Shown here in pieces: positions 20,592-33,015 of a DNA stretch of 64,000 nucleotides. The DNA lies in contig OZ024864.1 of the NCBI GenBank assembly GCA_964017155.1, positions 33,806,029-33,870,028 of the forward strand. The letters run 5' to 3'. Each line of letters begins with the position of its first letter. Positions within the stretch are counted from its first letter, which is position 1. Source of the DNA: Oasisia sp. SBJ-2009 (taxonomy: Eukaryota; Annelida; Polychaeta; Sabellida; Siboglinidae). The position numbers and the translations under genes were made by a program. The notes under the pieces were generated by a model. It was not told where the DNA came from. It searched no databases and saw only the letters and a program-made list of their open reading frames with translations.

Positions 20592-23500
20592 TGGTTTGAA
20601 AGGACATAATTGTGTCATTGAAAGAGGCAACTAGCAAGTTGATGAATTCCAATATAGAACAAAGCAAACAGTTCCATTTGTTATATCCTACAAAGCCCTA
20701 AAGACATTTGGACTATAATATTGTAGTGAGTTTGTAAATATAAATGAAATGTGTTTTAATGAATCCTAGTCGTTGCCTATTGTCTTCACCATAATCTCCT
20801 AGTTGGAATTTTCTCTGGATATCCATGAGATGACAGACAACAGGAGAGGCAATAGTGGGTTTTAGTCAAGATGTGGTTATCTATTTCCAATCAACTCACT
20901 GATCAGAATGCAGTTGATATAAGTAAATTGTACAATATTTCATTCTGTAGTTGTTCAGAATATTAATTTTGTCATGTGCAGGTGGCAGTATACCAGTTAT
21001 ACCAGCACTTTCTAAAAATCAAATGTTCAAATGTCAAGTAGTTATGAAACTGAAAAAAGGCAAGCAGTATAACACTTGCCCAAATCACAAAGTATAAAAT
21101 TATAACCAGAAATTAATACAATTTGCAGTATGCATGATTACAACATAATCTTTCTAATTTTAACAGAGTTGAATATTCTTACATATATCACAAACATTAA
21201 CTGACAAAGCACCAGATTAAAGCAACACAAAAGACAACTCCAGCTGTGCAACATTTAAAGGGGCACTGTATGGGATTGAACCTTCCACGCGAAACAGCAA
21301 AATTTGGCCGACCCGCGAGGAGGCAGCACCGTCAGTACCTAAAAATATCTTGTTGAATTTGAATCCAACACGGACATGCGCCTCTCTTTTCCAATCTATT
21401 ACAGATGTTTCCACAACTGCACTGTCCAGGATCACTTTTAAAAGCCATGAGTTAAAAAACAGTTATCACGCGGGACGCTTGTCTTGTCAGTTGTCGCAGT
21501 TTTGTCCACCGCTCGGCTGCGCAACATCGTCAACGTCAACAAGATATTTTTAGGTACTGACGGTGCTACCTCTCGCGGGTCGGCCACATTTTGCCGTTTT
21601 CGCGTGGGAGGTTCAATCCCATACAGTGCCCCTGTAAAAAGTGTTGTTACTTTTACTTACGTCAAATAACTGCTTCTCCGCCCCACACATTGTGTTTACC
21701 ATGGACGACTGGAACCAAGACACAGACATAGTTAAAACCAGTTATAATAATAATAACATAATAATTTAACAGCATTTTTCTACGCCATAAACCTAACAAT
21801 TATAACGACTCAGAGGCGCATTACAGCACTATAAAGATTTCCTTTAAAACAGTTAAAATAGAAATGCATTTGTAAAATTAATTGATCGGTACAAATGGTT
21901 CAATATAAATAAATACTAGTAGTCATAATAGTACTAAAATACTAATGAATATGAGTTAATTATATTACAAGTTAAAAATTAATAATTATAAAGAAATTAT
22001 AATAAAATAGTTGATAAATAGTATATACCGGTAGTAAGATGTTCAGATTGTGTAAATGTTTGTTCAAAGTGAAAACGCCTGTTTAAATATAATTAATTGT
22101 CTTCGGTTGCTTCTTGATATAACTCTGATAGTATGTGGCACATATGGGAAACGGCAGATTGTTCCAACACAAAATAGGCAATGACATAAAGACGGAACAA
22201 TAAAACCAGTTTGCAAGCTCTCTCTTTTACGACACACAGCAACATTTCACAATTCTGCCAGAGCTGACTTCTCTATGCAGAATTAACCAATGCAGTAATA
22301 TGTAACAGGAAGTCTGCTCTCTAGAACATGAAGGCAGTTATTGAGCCTTGATGTTAACTCAGGTTGATTCGGCATTATTGCTAAATAAGCTTGACTTGAA
22401 ATTGGCTGCTTTGTTTACCATTTGAATATGATACACAGTGCAAAGATATGTAGCTAGGAGCTAAACACAATGTAACAGGCAATGCACTTTCAATATATGA
22501 AGTATAGTCATACAAACATAATTTGACGTCTTTGCGCTGGCTTTCTGTCTGAGACTGGATCATTTTTACAATGTATACTATTATATACCAGGCACTTTCA
22601 TGTTAGCAATCAGTCGACATATAGACATCTGGAACATTGCTTATCGACTTTGGGACTGACCACCCCTAGTGGACCTCAGTGCTTGACCAACCCTAGTGGA
22701 CCTCAGTGCTTGACCAACCCTAGTGGACCTCAGTGCTTGGCCAAACCTAGTGGACCTCAGTGCTTGACCAACCCTAGTGGACCTCAGCGCTTGACCAACC
22801 CTAGTGGACTGCAGTGCTTGACCAACCCCAATGGACTGCAGTGCTTGAACAACCCTAGTGGACCTCAGTGCTTGAACAACCCTAGTGGACCTCAGTGCTT
22901 GAACAACCCTAGTGGACCTCAGTGCTTGACCAACCCTAGTGGACCTCAGTGCTTGGTTTCCAAGGATTTAATTAACCACACAATAGTAGTTATATTATTA
23001 TTATTAATATTAAATAAAAAATAAATCAGAAGCAGTTACCCTGCTTTTAAATAAGACAGGTGTGGAAGGAATGTCTCTTCGGACTCTAAGCATCCTTGTT
23101 CCCTTGTTAGAAGCTGCTTCCTCCAGGTCGGTGCTTTCAGTAACCTCAACGTAGACTCAACTGCGCTAAAAACTCTTGACCCAGTCTTGTTCCCTCTTCA
23201 ATTAGAATCCTTAACGATAATAATAATTTAGTTTCTTAATGTAGTGCTTTTTAAGTATTTTTAAAGCCAGTCAAAGCACTTCACATCAACATGACGTGTT
23301 GACTAAATCTAAAATACAAAATATTTAAAGACATATGCTATGATGAAATAAATAAGTGCAGATAAATAAATATAAATTAACTGTCCTTTGTTTCCTCTGT
23401 ACCAGTCTTTCTGGGAATGACAGTTTGTCGGCCTGAGTATGACATGACAGGCTGAGGTTTTATGGTGGTTTTTATTGTTGCTTTTATAATTTATTTATTT

Positions 23501-26500
23501 AAAATATTTATTTAATTAATAACTTTTTGTTAACCTATTAAAATATATAACTTTTTTTATCATTATAATTTATGCATTTCTACATATGCTTGTACACCTA
23601 TTTTATCCTGTAAAACAAAGGCTCCACGTGACTTTTCCCGAGGGATAACAAGTCTTATTGTACTGTATTGTATTGTTGTCTACCTCGAAGTTGTCTGGGT
23701 TACGACAGCAGGAATAGGGGACAGCACATCGCTCCACACTCGGGTTCGACTTTGGGTCCTTCGGATCACAACGAAAGTAGTCATTGTTTGTCCAGTCCTT
23801 GTAACCTTTTGGACTGATGCCGCAGCACTTCACCTACAAGACAACTGATTGGTTAATAAAATTACAAGAAACAACAGTTGACCAATGAGATGGTACTACA
23901 TGGTAGTAATATATAATATGGTTTTTATGTTTTTTCCATGTCTATATAAAATCCAATTATAAATGAACAATACATAAAATATAATTAAAACAATTATGGG
24001 GTACAATATATAAATAGTAAAAAGTAAGTAAATAAATAGCAAAAATAAATAAGTCATGAAACAAAAATTATTATTACAAATAGAGTTCAATGCAAATATC
24101 ACGTGTTCAATTGAGATGTCCACAGTATTTGTGCAGAGAACTTCCTAAATGTATGGAAGTAGTTAACAAAGAGAAGGTTTTTAGACTGACAAAGACAACA
24201 TAGATGAATGCATCCGTGATAGGTGTTTGAAACCACATTAGTTGACTTCCATGATAACATTGTTTGACCAACAAACAATGGGTCTGTATAAAAGAAACCA
24301 CAATAGTTGACGCCCGTCATGTGACGGGTGATGACCTTGGACTTGCTATTTGGGAATCAGACCAACAGCACCTTGATGATTGTTAACCTCTTAAGCCCTG
24401 AGTTTCTGAGAGTCTGAAACTCAAATCTTCACGTGTTCATATAATGAGCTGTATAATTAAAATGGTTCATAAAAAGTGTATAAAAGTATATATTGCCTGA
24501 TTCAGAAAGGTTCTGTGCACATGTTAGTCATAAAATAATTGATATGTAACTAAGAGAAATTAATTAGCATATCATATGCATAAGTCATAAAATCAAGATG
24601 GCCAACAGTGAAACCCGAAAAATCGGTGTTCAGGATCCAAGAGGTTAATGAACTGTTGAATTCAAATGTTGGTTCTGTTTCTTAAAAAAAAAATGATATT
24701 GACTAAGTCAGAAGGCACCAAATAAAGCAGTATTCTGATGTGTAATTGTAGTTCCACCGGGCAGTAAGACTTTATATACCCAACAGTGTTCTTAAAAGAT
24801 GTTCAATGAAAGTCACTGTGATTCCCAAGACTTAGGGATGAACAGCTGTCAGCAAAATAGACCAAGGAACTGTTTCATTGACGTTGTTAAGAGGTTTAAG
24901 TTAGGTGATTTTTCTACTTGAAAATCAGTTGTGATTCTTAACAGTGATCTTGAATATCTTAATACTGTCAACACCATGACACGATAGTGTGACATTATCA
25001 CTGGTGTGTCATGGAAATAGTGTCCTCAGTAATATGGCAATGAATATGTGTTTTTTTATTTTTTTATTTAACCACAGATTTTTAGTTTAATCATGAATTT
25101 CCGTTAATAGGTCTTTATCTTAGAATAGTGGAACAGTCCCCAGAGAAAAGTGTTGGCGTTCAGATGAATCTGTGACAGAATGCTGTTGAGAGGATACGTC
25201 CTGTTTAAAAGTGTACACAATATACTGGCCATTCGCCACGCAGCCATCACAATGAGAGTCAAGACTCATTTCCCAGCCTAGCCTACTTTTTGACAACTTT
25301 GTCCCATCTGCCAGTCCTTAGCCTAGACCCATTTTCTCCTCAACAAACACACACAAAAGAGTTCACTAGCATATGTATTTGATATGGTACGATCTTAATG
25401 AAATTACGGTAGAAACTAAATGAATAGTTTCCCTTTAAAACACCTCAGGTGATGGCGAGAAACTGTGCTTGTTCTTACCGTCTTCTGCACCCAGTCCATC
25501 ATGTTCTGTAAATCTATGTCGTCACGGTACCGCGTAATTGCCTCATCTTTGAGAACGTCCGTAAGTTTGGCCTTGACCTCGGACGAGAATATGAAGGCGA
25601 GCACCGCACAGATGAGTTCAAGCAGAAAGAGGGCGGACAGGGTGTAGGAGAACTGAAACATGACAGCCACAGTTAAGCAGGGGTAGAACTTCGGCATTTA
25701 TTTTACTAGACAGCTGGACTAGTAAAGTCAAAAGTCTACTAGTCTGCCAAAAAGTTTACTAGTACTAAAACAGCATATATCGCAACCCCAGTTAAATAAC
25801 AATGCACTTTTTATAAAGGTAACAAAGAAATAATACAGAAATAACAAAAGTAATTAACTAAAAAGTGAAGATATGATCTATCTGTATTAAAAAACTTGCC
25901 AATTGAAAGAGAACGCCAATTGTGCTCATTGACCGGTAGTACCAGTATGAATTTTCTATAATCATTCTGGAAATTTACCTCACATTACATGACAAAAATG
26001 GACTGTATTAATGGAAAATAAAAATATCACACTAGACAATTATAGACATCAAAGAACAGTTAATCTTACAAATAGTGCCCAGACAATTTCCTAGCTGGTG
26101 GCTAAACTGGCTGTGTCATCATTTATCAAGTTCAAGCAGGAAAAACGCGGACAGAGTGTAGGAGAACTTAAACGTGACGTCCACAATTAATGGTGGTTCA
26201 CTAAGTGGATCTTTGCATTTAACCACTGTATATGAGTAACCTATGTACACTGTTGACAATTCTTCTTCTTCTTAAGGTTAGCTCATCACTCTATGTTAGC
26301 CACATGTTTGTGACTAGAGTATTGCCGAGCTTGGTTTTCAGAGTTGTCCTTCTCTAGAATTAGTGAGTCCACTGCAGGTTACACATTTACCCCCTGTGTG
26401 GGATCTTTTACTTCCCCTGGCTTAGATACCAGATAGAAGGGACCACCGGCTTTTAGTGTCCCTTCCGAAATACACAGGCAAGTGTGGGGTGAACGAAATT

Positions 26501-28124
26501 GCCTAAGTTTCGAAACGGCGGTAGGTGGGATTGAACCACCATCCCCTCAATTGACAGTCCGACGCTCTACCTCGTGACCATCGCTCCTCACCTAATTACA
26601 TTAAAGAGAAGGGTTAGCCCTATCTACACTGTTGACAATTACATAAAAGAGAATGGGTAGCCCTATGTACCCTGTTGACAATTACATTAAAGAGAAGGGA
26701 TAACCATATGTACACTGTTGACATTTACATTAAAGAGAATGGTTAACCCTATGTACACTGTTGACAATTACATTAAAGAGAAGGGGTAACCCTAGGTACC
26801 ATGTTGACAATTACATTATGATTAAAGAGAAGAGGTAACCTTATGACTTATGTACACTGTTGACAATTACATAAAAGAGAAGGGTCTACTCATCAATCCT
26901 GTTGATAAATAGATTAAAGCAACATGGTCCGTTCGTGGCTTTTTATTCTTATTGCAAAATCATGTCATACGGTATAAATTATACCTTTTATAGCGTAAAG
27001 GCAGTCAAAATATGTTTTCGTGTACCATTTAGGGGTTGCAAATAAACGCAGTAAGGGGTGCTTAACTCTGTTTACACATCGATCACGAGGCGTTTTCGGA
27101 ACCGTTGTAGGCGTGACTAAAAGCATGTTTAAAAGCCCAGAAAGAAATGCATGATCACGCGAACACAAGTTGACGCCACTAATGCCACACCCAGCCAGGT
27201 GCACAGCTCCCAATTGGTAAAGGTCAAAGGGTGAGTGTCACTCACTGCGATTTGAGTGACAGCGTATATAAACATTCGACGTTTAACATTATGAAGTCAG
27301 TTCTGTTTCGATAAAACATTTATTGGCGGTCAGGACACTACAATAGTTATAACTTATACTGATCAACATGATTTTGCAATAAAAATAAAAAGCCACGAAC
27401 GGACCATGTCGCTTTAAACAGAAAGCAACTACCCTTCTTCCCTCTTGATAGTTACACTAAACACTAGATTGACAAACCAATCTTCAGTAATACGTACAGC
27501 CTTCAGCAGTGGGACGTTCTCTCGCAGGGCCCCCAAGCAGCCGGCGAAGGAAAGAACGAAGATGACAATGCCCAGGATGATCATGACAATGGTGAGATCA
27601 AAGACTATCTTGTAGAAGTCAAAGTCTTTGTGGTAGGACGCCCCCTCTCCATACTTCTGCTTCTCGTTGAACCCCCATGACCCCACACCGATCAACACCG
27701 CCCCCAACAACTGAAACATAAGACAAGGCACATGATTAGGGGTGGTGTCAACATTCAGAACTCGGGATCAATTTAGTTGATCTGTAGATACAATACATAC
27801 GCACTTAATATCCAGGGATAGAATGACCCACTAGTCCGCTAGTTCGTACACTAATAAAGATAAGGGTGGACTAGTAAACCTGCCTAAATATAATTCAACT
27901 GTGGTGGCAAAAACACACAATTTGTTTTTGTTTTACATAAAATTGTAACAACTTAAATTTGGGTTGATTTTTTTCTTTTGCAGGACAAATAAATGTTTTG
28001 GCAGACTAGTATTCAGTAGTAAGCTTTTGTCTTTACTAGTCCCGCTGTCTAGTAAATTAAATCCCAAAGTTCTACCCCTGATATAGTCAGTAACAGGTAT
28101 TGTCAGTGAGACTGCCATTGTGAT

Positions 28125-28199
<75 letters not shown>

Positions 28200-31100
28200 A
28201 TATATATATATATTATATACAGTATATATATACATACATATATATGTATATATATATATATACAATTGTATATATATATTTATATAACATATTTGTATTG
28301 CTATTTACTAGCGCGGGTGTCATCATATAACTTTAATGCATACACTCACATTTACGCAATGTATATGCAATGGGTCATTGTATTAAGTACATCAAAGAAC
28401 AGGTGAAAAATTACAAAAAAAAGTAATTATGAATACGACAACTGGGTTTACAATTTGAAATAAAAAGGCAGTTTGTCTGGCTTTGTTTACGTGGAAAAAG
28501 TTTGTAAAGTGTAGAAAAAAAAGCTGAGGGGCAATCAAACCATTGACCCACCCTCACATGCTGCTATGATTTTCTAAAGCTCAACTCTATGAATTTCTAT
28601 GATGGAAATCTCATCTCTTTGATGGATTAGTGGACTGTTTAATATAGTTTCATATTTTTCTTATATCTTTTTATACAATAACATGATTATACAGTATTTT
28701 TTTTATTTTAACCTTATATTAGCATATTAAATCAGGATCATGACAAATGTTTATTTGTACTGACTAAGAAATGGTTCAGCAAACATAATACACGGAGAGA
28801 ATGACATCAAACATGTGGGCGCATTTGGGCACTTGAAAGCTATTTACGGTAAAAGAATGGGAGATAGACCTATTACATGGCAGTGGCAGACACTAGAAGC
28901 AGGTGGGGTGGGGGGGGGGGGGGTGGGGGGGAGGGGGGTGATTTACTTTTAGTGATTTTTCCAATACTTGGCAACATTCTATTAACTAACTAACTAGTGT
29001 ATCCCTCATGACTCAGAGACCAATTAATTAAGGTCCTCAGATTGTGACGTAAAAGACCCATTGACGACAACAAGCACAATGACCACACTCAGTGCCAGCA
29101 TAGAACAATTATCGTAGTTACAATGTCGATCTTCTCATGTCTCATTAAAATAGTCAACCTTTTTCAGAACATTATCGCCAAAATGATTGTTCTATGCTGG
29201 CACTGAGGGTGGTCACTGTCAGGTTACATGCCTGTCAGTGGGTCTGTTGATGTAAGACTACAATAAGGTGCTCGTCCGCCATTACCCGACCAAAGAGTAC
29301 CCTATAAAAGCAGCATTATGCAGGTTGTCTGAATTTATGTGAGCACATATATTATAGTGTGGAAATTATGTTTTTTGTGCATGTGGCATCAGAGCTATCA
29401 AATTATGACAGCTGTCAGTCGGTGCATTTCGGTGTATTAATAGTTGTTATTTTCCTTGGTGATGTAATCAATCAGAGGCAATCCGTGGGTGGTTCGAGCA
29501 GAAATGGAGGGGTGTAAGGTTTGAAAGAAGTCTGTGGGAGCCTGAGGTATGAGAAGTTCACAAATGTTTCACTGAACTTCTGTCTATGGAGGGTAAATAT
29601 GCTGTGAAATTGTCAATAACTGAGCTCATCAATTTTTGGTGGACACATGGATGTCAACTGTTAAGCCAATTTACAAACTTTAAATGTGCTTTTTGACCTG
29701 AAATGGACTATAAAAACACATGTGACACCATTTATGTTCATTTCTAAGGGACTGCTAACAATATCTATGATTTTTGAAGATATTTTGCTCCTTCTTTTTT
29801 TTACCCATCCACTCATATTTCTACCCATCCAAAACAGGTTTACCTGTCCAAATGATGGGTGGGCGGGTCTCTGGATGAAGCTTTGTTCTGTTGTGTCATA
29901 AACAGAGACGAGACCAGAATTAATGTGATCTCTGAGCCACGGCGGATGCATAGTCCCCAATGTTGAGAGCCAGGTTTACAAACCAAATCCTGCATGTGTA
30001 GATATTGAACCCAAGGCACTGGAATGTCAGGCGGATGTGCTAACCACTATATTACTGAGCTCTGGGTATGGAGATTGAAGTTACTCTGAAGAGCTGCATA
30101 AATATCTTGGATATTTGAACACAGAGATCTAATGTCTATCTATAATCATGTGTGCCTAATTTTTTCTGAAATCTATGACATTTTATGTGACACTGTATAA
30201 TTCTACATAACAGTTCACACTGGTAAACATGTGAATAAATAATGTTAGTGTCTGGGGAATACATTTAGACCCTAGATCTTTGTCATACTAAATGTTGTTG
30301 AGCTTGTGCCTTACAAAGACTCATAGCTTTATGCAGAGACATGTCCACCCGTCATTTGGACAGGTAGAAATATGGGTGGCCAAGAAAAAATGAAGGAGCC
30401 CAAGTCTTAAAAAATCATAGATATTGTCAGGAACATAAAAGAGCTCCTTGTATTTATTCAGATGTTTCCATGACAGACAAATCTGTAATGAAATACCAAA
30501 TCCAAATGTCAAAGGAAGCCTATTAGGTAGATCTCAGTAATACACACTCCAGTATGCGTGATCTCACTCTCTGCTCATATAGTGCTCTTGTGTAAATACA
30601 AAACAGTATAAATGTTGACAAAATAGCCGCCTTACAGACGGAGGGGTTAACTCTCCACACACACCTAGAGACCATTGTCACTGAAGTGAGCCGTGTGTGT
30701 GCAGCAGAATATGTTATGAATACTTTAGCACACAGCAAAGTCTAACAAAGTGGTACCTCACCATGAACAAGAGGCTGTCTTTGTACGATTAAAATCAACT
30801 GAATAGACACTGTAATTGCCAGAGAACTGGGACCCACATCAGCCTAAGTGGCACCTTGCTAATGCCTGCTTATTCATCAATACATACTTTGATCTCATTA
30901 TCTGTCAGGTCAGGAGGATTATACAACCGACATACAGTGGAAATCTATGTTTCACTGAGCGACTTTTTTTTGGACATTGTGATGAGTTTCCATTGCCATA
31001 CCTTAATACTGTAATAATAGTAATTGTTCTATAACACCTACTGGTATACTCCCTATATCCTGGTAAATTCAAACTCAGAGGTGAACAATCAAATATTATT

Positions 31101-32509
31101 TGGCATAGTCATAAATAGGGACAGGTAAAATTCGTCATTGGAGCATGGAAGCACCAAACGTTTATGGTGGTAAAGAAATTTCAAACAAATATGTTTTGAA
31201 TTTTTCACAAAATGTGGCTATAGTACTGACCAGTTTTATTAAAACACGTAAATGTTTACCAGTTTTATTAAAACACGTAATTGTAAAACATAATATTCAA
31301 TGATTAATATGTAACTTTCGTAAACCTATAAAGTTCTATTTTGAACTTTTTACCTCAAAATGTGTTAAATATAACACATTTTGGCTGGGAATGAAGATAT
31401 ATTATCAGCTGAATAATACAAAATATTATTCACTGTAATGACTGTGTGTATTCATTCTTCTGTCTCAGACAATTTTTATTCTTGGCTCTCCAAAAACATA
31501 CAGGGCAAAGAAATTATAATTTTTGGGTCTGAATATAGTCAGACATATTTTACAGCCAAGTTATCGTTCAACAGCTGCATAATATTTTTAAAAATAAATT
31601 TCATTGTGACCATGATTAATAAATTTAAATCTTCTTTATCTGGTCTGTTAAATTCCAACAACATTGACTTACAACACAAAAATATATATATTAATTGGTA
31701 GTAAATATAACTAGTAATATATTTGGAAGCACAACATTGTCAAATTAGACGTACTTTCACAATTTTAGATTTTTTATTTCAATGACACAATAGCAGGAAC
31801 AACTGCATAGTTAGCCAATGAAACATCATTGTATTTTTTATCCCGTCCCAATTAAAACATTTTATGTTCTGCCTCAATAGTCGATAGTTTATTTGTTTCA
31901 ACTGGGTCACCCATTGACCTGAAGTATGGTCACTCCATACATTATACACTGGTTGTTCATCTGGTCTGAGTTTGACCAATCAGGCAGTGGTCACGCCACA
32001 GAACAGTTTAACCTGAATTAGTTAAGTCCATAACAGATTAGCCTAAGCAGAACAAGGATTAGTCATGGTTGGTTGGTTCCTGATGGCTGACAAGACACAC
32101 AGTTGTATATTGGATTATAGAAAGTAAGGTAGCAACAATAAATAATTTTAAAATATTGAGTTTGTATCAAAACATAAAGCAACATGTCTTTATTATGTAT
32201 ACAACACTTATGTGTCTACATCCTTGAAAATTCAAGTTCAGAGGTGTAACAAACACAATCATTAGACTTGATCATAAACTGGGACAGGCAAGAAACAGGT
32301 GAAGGAACATCGAAATATTTAGCAAGGAAATGCAATTCCAAAATTATTCAACTGTGGCTATTGTGTCAGAAGATTTAGTTGTAATAGTGTGTTGATTCCA
32401 GACTGTTGGCACATCTAGTAGTAATAATAGTAATAGTAATAAAATAATATTAATATAATATTCTCTTAATGTAGATTTATATGTTATTACCTGCATACAA
32501 TTGTAAAGT

Positions 32510-32585
<76 letters not shown>

Positions 32586-32593
32586 CATATATC

Positions 32594-32686
<93 letters not shown>

Positions 32687-32961
32687 GAAGTTTGTGGGAG
32701 CCTGAGGTATGAGAAGTTCACAAATGTTTCACAGAACTTCTGTCTATGGAGGGTAAATATGCTGTGAAATTGTCAATAACTGAGTATGTATCAGGGTGAA
32801 GAACCATTACCATGCTCTTTTCAATTTCATAACTCATTTACATGTGAACGTTTTGCTTTTTTGTGTATTGTAATTTTCACTGTTGTGACTGATGAAATAA
32901 ACTCATTAAATTATAAGTATCAAATTCACAACAGCAAAACTGCTATATCCAGTAATGGTTA

Positions 32962-33015
<54 letters not shown>

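Larger units (their letters stand above)
20285..23632 (-). other. Tetraspanin intron 4
   Basis: Contains (TA)n tracts at 20446-20590 with palindromic tatataatattata interruptions, a foldback MITE at 21259-21633 and a 27-bp minisatellite at 22655-22955. The stretches 20600-21258, 21634-22654 and 22956-23632 show nothing else I can support. Confidence 0.75.

Noticed and set aside
22650..23024. 124-codon [15 protein letters not shown] protein
   Set aside because: 27-bp intronic minisatellite with no splice sites or signal sequence.
23603..23632. Read-through of tetraspanin exon 4 to a stop (VTWSLCFTG)
   Set aside because: Would remove the last cysteine and TM4, while exons 5 and 6 with perfect phase and family match exist downstream.
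26520..26588. Possible functional tRNA gene
   Set aside because: Only the A/B-box half is tRNA-like; no cloverleaf 3' half, and it continues into a SINE body and LINE-type tail.
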